From Setophaga petechia (Eukaryota; Chordata; Aves; Passeriformes; Parulidae), in contig JANCRA010000010.1 of NCBI GenBank assembly GCA_024362935.1, positions 1,436,001-1,500,000 of the forward strand: a stretch of 64,000 nucleotides of DNA, in the 5' to 3' direction. This document shows, in pieces, positions 23,218 to 33,650 of the stretch. Position 1 is the first letter of the stretch, and each line of letters begins with the position of its first letter. Under the pieces are notes generated by a model that saw nothing but the letters and a program-made list of their open reading frames with translations, made no database searches and had not been told where the DNA came from. Made by a program: the position numbers and the translations under genes.

Positions 23218-23523
23218 TTACCTTCTTACCCTGGTAGTGATGTCTTTCCACTCTTCAGCAGCCCAAATTGGTTTTCTTCTATGCTGCTGGTGAGCTTCTT
23301 TCCACCTCTCTAGCCATCTCCACAGAGCGTTGGCTATCATCCATGAATCAGTGTAGAGGTAGAGCTTTGGCCCCTTCTCTCTTTCTGCAATGTCCAGGGT
23401 CAGCTGAATAGCCTTGAGTTCCACAAGTTGGCTTGATCCACCTTTTTTTTAAATGGCCTCTATGACCTGTCATGTGGTCCATATGGCTGCTTTCCTCTTC
23501 CAATTCATTCTTATTATGTGACA
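23218..23523 (-). pseudogene. ERV-A RNase H, C-terminal half
   Basis: The frame 23218-23424 contains ELKAIQLTLDIAEREKG (helix with the catalytic Glu) and LYLYTDSWMIANALW (third catalytic Asp), standard RNase H motifs. Upstream (23430-23523) the domain continues in broken frame up to the 6-bp repeat that borders the solo LTR at 23530. The N-terminal half lies beyond that insert, at 24115 onward. Confidence 0.75.
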
Positions 23524-23529
23524 GGAATT

Positions 23530-24114
23530 TATTGGAATATAATCCCAATATTACCTGGTAGAAAGTGCCTAGGGTCTTCTGGTCCTTGCTGCTTATCCTG
23601 AGGTGGCAGCTGTGGTATTTCACCACCTCTGGCTGGCTGGATGTTGCAGCTAGGCACTGGAATGAGTCCAGGCTAGTAGGAACTCAGGATTACCTCTGGT
23701 GAAAGTCCTTAGGCTAGGTGAAGAGTTAAAGGAGAGGAATCTGACGGAGGGTTATATCCAGAATTTTATTCCATGGTCACACACATCTGAATCTTAGTAA
23801 CAGCTCCATTAGAATCCCGACCGCATGGTCTGAGTGTCCTTTTAAGCCCAGGGGGAGGGGGACGGGAAAGGACAGGTGAGCACCAACCAGGTGGGAGGGG
23901 ACGGGTCTCAGGGGACAAGTGACACATAGACCAATGACCCCAGGGCTTAGGGGCATCTTTTGAAGTTCTGCCAACCAGACGACACCCTTGCTGGAATGTT
24001 AAGGTTGACTGACAGCTTTAGCAAGGGGACAAGGGGGAGGGGAAAGGAGAGGTTGGCACACCTAGGGGACAGCTGGGATAGCTAATACAGGAAATGGCAT
24101 CACACACTGCAACA
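23530..24114 (-). mobile_element. Solo LTR inserted in ERV-A RNase H, TSD GGAATT
   Basis: The 585-bp insert splits RNase H coding sequence. The two flanks share ggaatt (23524-23529 and 24115-24120), extended to nine identical bases by the neighbouring aca. On the minus strand the insert runs from TGTTGCAGTG to CCAATA, i.e. TG…TA with near-perfect short inverted ends (TGTTG/CAATA). It carries a GGAATAAA polyadenylation-like signal near 23770 and a TTTTAA TATA-like box near 23840. Confidence 0.7.
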
Positions 24115-25060
24115 GGAATTGTCAGTGAAAAGAGCATAGCGTGTTTCCTCTGGTGGCACTTGGTTATACGGAGGAGCTTCTTCAGCCCATGTCACTGGTT
24201 CTTGTTCTTCATCTGTGACACCAAAATTTTCACCTTCAGGCCAATTTGTAATTATCTCCAAAATCTCAGGGCGATTCAGTTTCTCTATACGGGTGCAGTG
24301 TGTCCTAAGAGCAATCCACTTGCTACATGTAGTACTGGTAGCCTGGTGGGTGGAACTTTGCCTTTGAACATTCACCCCAGCACCAGTAGTAAGGATGCCA
24401 GGAGGAGTTGCACTTCTGTACCAATTACCTCTGAGGCGGCCTGGACTCCTTCATAGGCAACCAAGATTTTTTTCTTTGTTGGGGTGTAGTTAGCTTCAGA
24501 GCCTCTGTATCTTTGACTCCAAAATCCCAGTGGTCGACCTTGAGTCTCCCCAGGCACTTTCTGCCAAAGGCTCCAGGAAACACCATGATTCCCAGCTGCA
24601 GAGCAGAGCATGTTCTTCACCTCTGGTCCCATCCTGACCAGGTCAAGGGCTAGTGCATGAGAGATTTCTTGCTTAATCTGAGCAAAGGCTTGTTGCTGCT
24701 CAGGGCCCCACTGGAAATTGTTCTTCTCATGGGTGATCAGGTAAAGAGGGCTCACGATCTGACTGTACTCAGGAATGTGCATTCTCCAAAAGTCTATGGC
24801 ACCTAGGAAAGCTTGTGTCTCCTTCTTATTGCTTGGTGGAGACATAGCTGTGATCTTGTTGATGACATCCATAGGAATCTGACCCTGTCCATCTTGCCAC
24901 TTTACTCCTAGGAACTGAATCTCATGAGCTGGTCCTTTTACTTTGCTCTTTTTGATGGTTAAACCAGCTTCCAGGAGTAAGTGGATGATTTTTTCTCTTT
25001 TTTTAAACACTTCTGAGGCTGTGTTTCCCCACACAATGATGTCATCAATTTACTGTAGGT
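24115..25060 (-). pseudogene. ERV-A reverse transcriptase (palm-thumb-connection) and RNase H start
   Basis: Frames 24372-25034 and 24100-24375 read as RT from IDDIIVWGN through KGPAHEIQFLGVKW, the thumb (FWRMHIPEYSQIVSPLY) and connection, to the first RNase H motif YALFTDNSC at about 24.12 kb. The YxDD active-site tyrosine codon is a TAA stop (25050-25052). A frame change lies near 24370. The style of the pol (…IANAFFSIPL…, xIDDIIV) is that of class III/ERV-L-related elements common in birds. A plus-strand relative of the same region is at 55.66-56.64 kb. Confidence 0.85.
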
Positions 25061-25148
25061 GTTCTGGAGCCTTACTTTTTTCTAGTGCAGTCTGAATCAG
25101 TCCATGGTAGATGGTAGGACTGTGCTTCTACCCTTGGGGCAGTCGGTT

Positions 25149-25690
25149 CTAGGTGTATTGCACTCCCCTCCACATGAAAGCAAACTGAGGCCTGCATTCT
25201 GCTGCCAGAGGAATGGAGAAAAATGCATTGGCAATATCGATAGTGGCGTACCACTTCTCTGCCTTGGACTCAAGCTCATACTGGAGCTCTAATATGTCTG
25301 GCACAGCAGCGCTCAGTGGTGGAGTCACTTCATTCAATGCTGAGATGTGGAGAAGGTCTTCTTTAATCTCTTCTCTGAGCTTGTTATGATTTTTTTCTAT
25401 CTTGTCCTCTAATTTCTGCAGACATGTTTCCACCACTGCAATTCTGGCATGTGTTGGGCCATGTACAGCATATGCATATGCTCGGAGCTTCCTTGCCAAG
25501 TCAAGCACAGTCTCATCCCTCTCATCCCTCTTCATTATAGCTAAAGCAGAAGCATATGCATGTGGCCCAAGTCGTACAAGTTTTCGCCACATCACAGACA
25601 TGCATGGTACCAAGTCTGGATTCCTAGTTGTTACGTCATCTGAGAAGACAATCTCTGCCACTGCCATTTCTTTCAGGCATTGAATCCTTT
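25149..25690 (-). pseudogene. ERV-A gag capsid fused in frame to RT
   Basis: One open frame of about 172 codons begins with capsid-like sequence (…RNPDLVPCMSVMWRKLVRLGPHAY…) and runs without a break into RT fingers/palm (LNEVTPPLSAAVPDILELQY… YATIDIANAFFSIPL…). Nucleocapsid, protease and the first part of RT are absent, so an internal deletion has joined gag to pol at about 25330. The frame closes near 25149 and RT resumes with YxDD at about 25050. Confidence 0.75.
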
Positions 25691-25742
25691 GTTCTCTGGT
25701 CTTCTACTAGGTTTGCTGCATGTTGAGATCATCTGCACACAG

Positions 25743-26065
25743 TTATCTTTGTGCTACAGTTTCCAAGACCCTTGCCCAGAGGCTGTGAGGGTTAGGTCCC
25801 CTCATCATTCCTTGGTAGATGAGAGGATCATGTGACAGGGATCCCAAAGGCCTTGCTTCAGTGCCATCCAGAATTGTAGCCTCACCTGCAGCACCCCAGA
25901 GATGGACTAACCAACTAATTATGGATTCATCAGGTCTTCGAGTGTGATCCTTCCTTAGGCCACAAAGGTCCTTCAGAGAAAAGGACTTATTATTGGCTTC
26001 TGATCTTGTGCCTGTTGCTTTGACTCCTGATTTTATTTCAGGAAGCATTGAGGGTCCTTCTCCTG

Positions 26066-26116
<51 letters not shown>

Positions 26117-26397
26117 CTGGTCAATTAGTCTTGTCCGTGCACTTTCCACTTCTAGTGCTGGTAGCAACAGCCATTGGTTGAGGCTTATTGTCTGGTTTAG
26201 CTGCTGGCTTAGGCTCACTATCTGGTTTGGTTGCTGGCTTTGAGCCTGGGCTGTTGGCTGTAGCCTGATTGGGAGAGCTGCTGATTTATCTCCCTGCCCC
26301 CCTGCCTCTGTCTGCAGCCTTACAGTATCTAACAGAGTGCGATACGCATATGCCAGGGCCCAGATCACTGCAATGATCTTTTCCTCCTTAGGGTCTG
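25743..26397 (-). pseudogene. ERV-A gag, N-terminal part with poly-Asp tract
   Basis: Frames 26033-26437 and 25743-26117 read as gag: a Gln/Ser-rich linker (repeated SLSQQLNQTISL-type units), a run of Asp or Met depending on frame at the GAT repeat, then a capsid-like segment (SFSLKDLCGLRKDHTRRPD… GMMRGPNPHSLWARV). The frame changes across the trinucleotide repeat. The 5' end joins LTR sequence directly at 26398, with no leader or primer site. Confidence 0.65.
26068..26114 (-). repeat. (GAT)n trinucleotide repeat, about 16 units
   Basis: An uninterrupted atc run on the plus strand. In the gag frame downstream it reads as about 16 Asp; in the frame upstream it reads as Met. Confidence 0.95.
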
Positions 26398-26633
26398 TCG
26401 TTGTCGAGGCAGTCACAACACAAAGCAGAGACCACAAGCAGTCTCAATTGGCAACTCTTTATTATTGAACATGGCTGACTTTTATACACTTTCCAATTGT
26501 TTATGCTTCTTCTACTCTAACTATTGGCCACAATAAATCAACATAATACTATTGGTGAGAAGTTATAGTGACTTCAACTAACTTTCTAAAAATGTTTCGT
26601 CCAGCTGCAAGGTTCTTGCTCTCGCAATAAACT
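26398..26633 (-). mobile_element. LTR piece (TATA, AATAAA, U5) joined to ERV-A gag
   Basis: On the minus strand there is TATAAAAG near 26485, AATAAAG near 26456 and a terminal CGACA at 26398. Its left neighbour on that strand is the ERV-B 3' LTR, from which the border is not sharp (about 26.60-26.64 kb). Family unknown; it does not match LTR1. Confidence 0.5.
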
Positions 26634-27291
26634 ATGTACAAGCACGAACAGAACAGAGCAATCTTTGTCAGCGTCTGAGAGGTTTTATTAACGCATCCGT
26701 TTCAGCACATTGTTACAACAATGGAGACAAAACAGATGCAACCTTCTCGCTGAACCAAGCAGAATGCTAAAGAAACTTAACGTTACAGCATATCATAAAG
26801 CTATTTCTATCTGCGTTTTAACTAATCACATAGAGAACAAGAACATTGACAATAATTCTGTCTAATAATATAAAGCACACGTAATTTTGCTAAGCGGCTT
26901 AGTTTCTAAAACAATAGCTTCTTCATAGAAATCAAAGCACAAAAGTCTATTCAAAACTTCAACCTTCTAAAGATATACATTAAGAAAACTTGTTACCACT
27001 TAAGGCAGCACCTAACATAGGCCTATTGTTCTATTCTCAAGTTTTCTCACGTTTGCATTACTAATATTTCTGCTGCTTTAGCATCTAACTATATTACTGT
27101 CTGAGGCTTGATTTCTTAAAACTTTTCTTTCTTAAAACTTTCTGGTTTTTAGGATTCCTACAGTTCTCTTATCTTTCTTCTCTCGGTCTCCTTGGTTACA
27201 TCCTTGGAGAGAGCTCCTTATCAGTTTCTTCTTACTTCTCTGCTTCTTCTCGCTCTTTTAGCTAACAGGCCCACTGTTAGCCCCTCCCACA
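26634..27291 (-). mobile_element. ERV-B 3' LTR
   Basis: The polypurine tract AAAAAGGGGGAAT (minus strand, about 27292-27303) is followed by TGTGGGAGGGGC at 27291. The distal part (about 26.61-27.14 kb) is strongly similar to 44545-45072 (for example cattgttacaacaatggaga). A GTTAATAAAACC polyadenylation region lies near 26690. The U5 end is approximate. Confidence 0.75.
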
Positions 27292-27470
27292 ATTCCCCCT
27301 TTTTGTTTTTGAACTCCAAATACAGCTGCTAAGGATTTTTGCGGGGCCCTTTGCAAAAATCCAAGCAGAGAGGGGACACACAAAACAACATTCACAACCA
27401 TCAACAAAATTCCCATTCTTAATACAATCGCTCCTCTCTTTCACCCATCTTTAAGTACTGATATATGGTC

Positions 27471-28440
27471 TTAGCCAGTGTCATCTGCATGTTTTTCAGC
27501 TGCGGAACCATCCATCCTGTCCTTTCCTGCACGTTCCAGGTAAGGTTTAACACAGAGAGCAAGAACCCATCGAGGACCATTATCTGTCAAAACAAAAGCA
27601 TAACACCTCCCCCAGGTTATTAGTTCCACTGGACCAGACCATACACCAGTAATTAAATCCTTAACCCATACCTTAATATTTCTATGGAAATCTGGTTGCT
27701 TAGAATTCAAAGATGAAAAATTGTAAAAGATTGGAGATAACTGTGAGTCAGGTAGGGGACACAAAAGTTTAACACATAAACAGCTTTATCTAATCTCACT
27801 TGAGGTGACTCCTGTTGCATTTCCCTTTTTTGTTTTTGACCCTGAGGTTTAAGAAGTCGGTGAGCTCTTTCAATAATTGCTTGGCCCGTAGGGACATGTG
27901 GAACGCCTCTTGAATGCTCAATGCCCCAAGCACAAAAGAATGCTTGCATTTTCTGCGAAGCATATGCTGGGCCATTATCTGTACACGGAACACCTAGAAT
28001 AGAAAAAGCATGATAAAAATGACGAATAGCATCACGAATTTTTTCTCCTGTGAATGCTGAAGCAACCTTTGCATGAGAAAAAGTATCAACTGTAACATGA
28101 ACATACTTAAAGTGACCAAATTCTGGCATTTTAGTAACATCAGTTTGCCATTCTTCTAACGCAGAAAGACCCCTAGGGTTGGTACCATAATACTGAATGA
28201 CATGAGTCATGTGACAGTCAGGACAAGAAGAAAGAATTGATTTTGCTTCACCAGGAGACAATTTGAATTGCTGCTGTAAAGTTTGAATCCTCTGATGAAA
28301 AAATTGATGAGATAAAATTGCCTGCTGCAACACATTAGGTACAGTTTTGATTGCAGCAGCAGCTACTAAAGAATCTACATAGGCATGGCCTTCGACAAAA
28401 AATCCTGGTAATGATGCATGGCTGCGCATGTGCATGATGA
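27471..28440 (-). pseudogene. ERV-B integrase
   Basis: Frame 28435-27707 carries the zinc-binding domain (HQFFH, then CPDC about 29 residues later: HHCC), the catalytic core with WQTDVT (Asp), PCTDNGPAY (Asp) and IIERAHRLLK (Glu), so all DDE residues are kept. After a frame shift at about 27760 the C-terminal domain follows (27471-27764: KVWVKDLITGVWSGPVELITWG). It would catalyse strand transfer of viral DNA. The core is unusually well preserved compared with gag and RT. Confidence 0.9.
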
Positions 28441-28479
28441 AATAAGGATGTTTTTGAGCGCCAATACCTGTCTATAACT

Positions 28480-28945
28480 TCACGAACATCTTAACAATGG
28501 ATTATCTTGAATATTATACAACACTGCTTGATCTAAATGCTCAACCAAATCGGCAACATAAATGGAATCAATAACTATATTTACAGAACTAGGAAATAAA
28601 GGCCAAAAGAACAGCAGAAAGTTCAACCAGTTGAGGAGATCCCTGCTGAACCATTGTCTCATATTCCCAGTGATCATCCTTTCTCCAAGCCACAGCTGCT
28701 TTTCTGGTTTTCCCGGATCCATCTGTAAAAACCGTTATACCTTCCACTGGAACAGGAGAACAAATTTGCTTCCCTTCAAAAGGACTCGTTTTAGTCAGTG
28801 TTAGAACAGGATGAGAAGGCAAATGGTATGTGATTTGGCCTGTAAAACAAGATAAGGCAGATTGCAATTCTTGATTAGTTTGAAAGCACCATTCAAAATA
28901 CCACTGTTGTACAGGTATCACAATGGTCACAGGGCCGTGTCCCAA
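28480..28945 (-). pseudogene. ERV-B RNase H
   Basis: Frame 28945-28589 contains ITVFTDGSGKTRKAAVAW (first Asp) and SPQLVELSAVLLAF (Glu). After a shift near 28.6 kb, VNIVIDSIYVADLVEHL (third Asp) follows in frame 28722-28480. Normal RNase H order between RT connection and integrase. Confidence 0.85.
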
Positions 28946-29080
28946 AATCTCATGACAACGCCTGCGGCCCTTGATGATAATATCTGTAAAAAGCTCATAA
29001 TGTCCTGGAGCTGTTTTCTGAGATCTGAAAGATAAAAATATCCATTCCAGAAAATGCAGTTGATCTTCCCAATTATCATT

Positions 29081-30209
29081 CTATCGACACAGTATCCCAC
29101 ATGGTATTTCATGGTCTTTCAAAATGAACAATTGAACACCAACAGAGGTATCTGTCCTGTTAACAAATTTGTGTGCTAGGGTTAATTCAACTTCTTCTAG
29201 GATCTTTTTCGCTGCTGAGGTCAATTGCCTCCTATTAGTAGAGGAGGTGATGCCTGACAGCAAATCAAACAATGGCTGAATCTGATGATTAGTTATGCCT
29301 AAATATGATCGAATCCAACCTATTAAACCAATCAATTTCTGTACATCAGTAGCAGTTTTAACATCAATGTCTAACTTTACAGGCTGAGGCATAACTTGAG
29401 TTGGTCACCAACTTACCTACATATTTCCAAGGCATGTGTTCCTGCACTTTCTCTGGAGCAATGATCAGACCAAAAGCTTTCAAATTTGTCACAGCACATT
29501 GTTTTAGAGCTGATAACTGTTTTTTGTTGTCAGATGCCAACAAGATATCATCCATGTAATGATAGCAGTAGCAGTTTTTAAATTACTCCCTCACCTTTGA
29601 TAAGGCCTGTGCCACAAACCATTGACAAAGAGTTGGTGAATTTTTCATCCCTTGGGGGACTGCCTTCCATTGATATCTCTTATCGGGTTCAGCAAGATTT
29701 ATAGAAGGAACAGGAAAAGCAAATTTTTCTTTGTCCTGCTCAGCCAATGGAATAGTGAAGAAACAATCTTTCAGATCAATGACAACTATTTGCCATTCCT
29801 GTGGAATCATTGTAGGTGTAGGAAGGCCTGGTTGTAAAGCTCCCATTGTTGCCATTACAGCATTTATTTGCCATAAATCATGTAAAAGTCTCCATTCTCC
29901 CGATTTCTTTTTTATTACAAAAACAGGGGTATTCCAGGGACTAAATGATTCCTCAATATGTCCTGCTTGTTCTGTGACTAATTCTTGCAGGGTAGTAAGC
30001 TTTTCAGTAGTAAGGGGCCACTGGTGAACCCAGACAGGCTTATCTGTCAACCATGTCAGGGCCACAACTGGACGTTCATTCCCTGCATCACAGTGGCCCC
30101 CATTAAAAATCAGTAGTAATTTTGACACCCCATTGAGATAAACAATCTCTTCCCCACAAACTTTGACGAGCATCGGCAACATAGGGTCTGATGTTAGCTT
30201 GTTGGCCAT
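29081..30209 (-). pseudogene. ERV-B reverse transcriptase
   Basis: Frame 30209-29583 has the fingers and palm: [13 protein letters not shown] near the start, [33 protein letters not shown] (catalytic Asp) and [24 protein letters not shown] stop (29583-29585) lies eight codons before the YMDD active site (29547-29558), which is itself intact. Frames 29555-29364 and 29392-29081 carry the thumb and connection. The sequence order and motifs are those of alpha/betaretrovirus-type RT. Confidence 0.9.
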
Positions 30210-30800
30210 CAGGATGTTTCACATTAATTACAATGCCTGACAGGGCACTTGTTGTAGCACCACCCAACCCCAGGAGTCCAAAACTTGCACGAGTGAGAAG
30301 CCATGACTGAGGCCAGCAAAGTCGCAAGAGTATTGTGACATCTGCTCCAGTGTCAATCAAACCCGTTACTGATATAGTTCCTGGATGACATCCACCGGCA
30401 GTGAGAGTGCATGTCTTTTCTGGACGGCTCTCCCTTACTTTCTCAGTACAGAACATTTGAGGTACTCCTGTCAATCCAAAACTTCCTGTGCTGCAACTTC
30501 GGTCCACTGTATTTGGAACAGAACTCACAAAAGATATGATCTGAGCAATGCAAGTTCCTTTCTGAATAGTGACAGGAGGGTCATCGATGGATACCATGGC
30601 TTGAATCTGTCCTAAATAATCAGCATCAATAAGCCCTAGATGCACATGAACACCTCTAAGTGTAGTACTTGATCTCCCTATCAAAAACACACTCAATCTC
30701 TGTCCTATCGTACCATAGGCATCGAGGGGCTCTTTACATATTTCTTAGAATGGTGACTGTGTCAGCGGTGGGTATATCAATTCCGGCGAGCCACTTGTTG
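30103..30800 (-). pseudogene. ERV-B dUTPase-protease
   Basis: The N-terminal part resembles a retroviral dUTPase (GLIDADYLGQIQAMVS, then PPVTIQKGTCIAQIISF), partly in a neighbouring frame with a stop near 30734. The C-terminal part is an aspartic protease with GLIDTGADVTIL (active-site DTG), a flap region and [11 protein letters not shown]. Reading in a different frame from gag is consistent with ribosomal frameshifting between gag and pro. dUTPase fused 5' to protease is a betaretrovirus trait. Confidence 0.8.
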
Positions 30801-32711
30801 CCCCTGAGTATTGTTCGCAAATGTGTAGCTTTGCAGTGCTGGGAAGGCCCGCATTTGCTGTTGTGGTGGTTGTTGTTGTTGGGGTATTTTTTTCCCCAGG
30901 CACCCCCTTGCACTCCTCTTTGGGTTTCCTGGCAATAGCTGACCATTTGCATGGTATTTACTCCTGCATTGTTTAGCATGGTGCCCAAATTCAGCACAAT
31001 GATTGCATACAACATCACTGCTGGCACTTGGCTTAAATGTTGTTTTCCAGACAGTACACTGTGATGTTACGTGCCCCTGTTGTCCACAATTATAACATTT
31101 CGCTGAAGGTCTTAGCACTGCAGCAAGAGCTGCCATTTTATGCTCGACTGAGCCAACTCTTGAGCAAGCAGTAACCATTTCAGACAAGGTGGGTTCCCCA
31201 GGTAAAGTGTCAATATTCTTTCTACAGTCTGGGTTTGCGTTTTCTTTAGCCAGCTGTATACACAATTTGTCTCGCAAAGTTTCATCATCTACCTGCTTCT
31301 CAATAGCTGCAGCAAGTCTTTCTGCAAATTGCAAAAATGGTTCTCTCATCCCTTGTTGTATAGTGACATATTTTTGTTTTGGAGCTGCCATTTCCATTGC
31401 TTTGGTTAAGGTACTCATGCCAATTCGCTGAGCTTGCGCCAAAATCAAAGGATCCCACCTTGCCTGTAAATCTGGATTGGCAAAAGGCCCAATGCCCAGT
31501 AGGGCATCAACACCCACAGCATGACGAGGGTCGTGTTGAGGCAACTGCGTATTTGTTAAAGTGCTGCGCTCAGCCACTCACCTCCAAGTTTCTTGAAACA
31601 CACTGTATTGCACTGGCTGGAATAGAATTGTAGCAAGATGTATGATGTCATAAGGTGCAAGCAAGTCTGCATTAATTACACATATTAATTGCATTACCTG
31701 TGAGGAATTAATACCATTCTGAGCCACCTTCGATAGGAGGTCTTGCACAACCCTCCAGGCAAAGACGTGATGACTGTCACCCTGCCCTGTTCCAGGAGCT
31801 GCTTTGAAAACTGGAAAAGCCATAGGGTTATCACAAGCAACATTTGCATTGGCACTGTTCTCCTGAGGTACTCTTGGAGCACCTAACCTTTCTATGATGT
31901 TCCAATTCTTTTCTTCAACTGCTTTCCTCCTAACAAATTCCCAAAACTCATGAGGGTGTCGAGGAAGCACAGTTACTTGACATGGAGGCAAAGTCCATGG
32001 GGCAGTAAGGCTAGAGCTCTTAGGAGGTAAACGGACCAGAGCTCCTTGCCCCAACTCAGGTGTTACTACGGGCGACTCGTCACTTGATTCGCTGTTGTTG
32101 TCACTGTCAGGTAAAGGAGGATATGGCCTTGTAGGTTGTTCAAGCCACTCAGAGAGGAGCAGGGGGGCGGACAGCTGGACTAGAGCAGAGAGAAGTGGGG
32201 GGGCAGATGGCTGGGCTTCTCTCTCTGCTAAAGACATTTCAGCTAACTGGCATAGCGGTGTAGTATATATAGGCACCATCGCCTGCTGCTGCGCAGGTGT
32301 GAGATAAAGAGGTTTAGAGGTCTGGTAAGAAGATGTTATGGCAGGTTGCCCAGAAGTTTTGGCAGCTTTCCCAGAAGCCTTGGCAGCTTTCCCAGAAACT
32401 TTGGCAGCCTTCCTGGAAGCTTTGGCAGCTTGCCAGGTAACTTCCATGGCACCCGGACTTTCTTAAGATTCACTAAGTTCTTCATCAGCGGCCCCCTCTG
32501 CCTCATGCCCCCCGTCAGGTTCTGTTACCAGCCCCAATTCTTTGTCCGCATCCCGCTCTGCTTCTTCTCACTCTGTTTTCCATTCCTTTAGTGTCTCAAA
32601 GAGCAATTCCCAAGTAACTGCTAGATCGACAACCGTTTTATCTCCTGCTCGGATGACTTCCCACAGTCTGTCCCTGACTTTTTTCCATGCCTTAACGCTA
32701 AATGCTGTGTT
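30777..32711 (-). pseudogene. ERV-B gag (matrix end, p10-like linker, capsid, nucleocapsid)
   Basis: From 32711 the matrix frame continues from the part beyond provirus C, with two stops (one near 32570, one near 32465). From 32447 the frame is open: Ala/Lys/Ser repeats, a PSAPP late-domain-like motif, a PYPPLP stretch and the capsid N-terminal domain. A TGA at 31578-31580 interrupts capsid; the same frame continues with the major homology region (IQQGMREPFLQFAERLAAAI) and two zinc knuckles, CYNCGQQGHVTSQC and CNHCAEFGHHAKQC (both CX2CX4HX4C). Gag would form the viral shell; here three stops and the nested insertion prevent this. Confidence 0.9.
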
Positions 32712-32717
32712 GGGATC

Positions 32718-33045
32718 TGTGGACAGTTTTTTATTGAGACATAGTCGATGGGAAAAAGAGACATGAGAAAGTACATCTGAGAAAGCAACAGCTGCCTAAT
32801 TCAAGGACATGGTTTCTTTGAGCAAGAAGTTGTTTCATAAAATATGTGATAACAGGAGGTAAAAAAGAAGCCACAAACATCTTGAGAAAGGTGGGACTGA
32901 CTTTTTATAGCTGACCAATAGCGAGCTCTAGTTTTGCTATATGTATGAGCCTTATTACTGTGATTATAAAAGTGTTCCTATTAATCAATAAATTCGAGAC
33001 TTGTCGGTCATCAGAGGGTGAGCAGGTCTCCCGTCTACCTCGTAA
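32718..33045 (+). mobile_element. Provirus C 5' LTR
   Basis: Starts TGTGGACAG; TATA box tataaaag at 32965-32972, AATAAA at 32987-32992, R-U5 short. Ends CGTAA where the 3' LTR ends CGTCA, so the terminal CA is mutated here. It is the promoter LTR of the element. Confidence 0.95.
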
Positions 33046-33047
33046 AA

Positions 33048-33065
33048 TGGTGACCCTGACCACGG
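33048..33065 (+). other. Probable primer-binding site
   Basis: Two bases after the 5' LTR, TGGTGACCCTGACCACGG is in the position of a tRNA primer site. The TGGTGACCC start would suit a tRNA-Trp-type primer; the second half diverges, so the tRNA assignment is tentative. Confidence 0.55.
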
Positions 33066-33233
33066 ACGAGCAACGTAAGACAGTTCGGGTCCTAAGCAGC
33101 CAGGATGGCAAATAAGTGAGAACGAAGAGGGCTAGTAAGCTGCATCGTGCCCTGGGTGACCGTATAGACGAGCCTGGCCGATACATGCTGCCGAGACCTT
33201 GAAGGAGGCTGCAACAGCGCTGATGAATTAGGT

Positions 33234-33650
33234 ATGGAATGGCAAGCAGCATATGATTTATTTACCGCTTTCTTGCAAAAGCGGCAGATTAAGGGGATAG
33301 ATTTGACAAAGGAGTTACCGGGGCTCCTGACATATGGGTATGCTAAGGGAATATTCGTAAATCCTTGTACTGTACATGAGCTAACAGAGTGGCATAAGTT
33401 TGGGGAGGTGCTCTGGGAAGCTACTTTAGACGAAGATAAGACAGCTGAAAAGATAGGAAAACTTTGGAGGGTCATTCGTAATGAGCTTCTGCAGTATCAG
33501 GCAGAAGAGAAAGCAGCTGTGCAGGCATCCGCTGCTCATACAAAAACCAGAACCTACGAGGGAGATTTATCCCAAGACACTATATTACCCCCTGCGTTTA
33601 ATAGGGTATCTTTACCTCCTCCGGCACCACCGCCTTCTAATTCTGGTACC
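33234..33650 (+). pseudogene. Provirus C gag, matrix part
   Basis: Open from a Met codon at 33234: a matrix-like helical segment (WQAAYDLFTAFLQKRQIKG… VHELTEWHKFGEVLWEATL) followed by a Pro-rich linker (SLPPPAPPPSNSGT). The true start may lie upstream in the same frame. It ends in the 6-bp GGTACC duplication that borders the inserted LTR. With the insert and one duplicate copy left out, the frame agrees with the capsid frame at 34396. Matrix targets gag to the membrane in a live virus. Confidence 0.75.

Noticed and set aside
32346..32591. Plus-strand frame with repeated Gly-Ser-Phe units
   Set aside because: It is the antisense of the Ala/Lys/Ser repeats of ERV-B gag.
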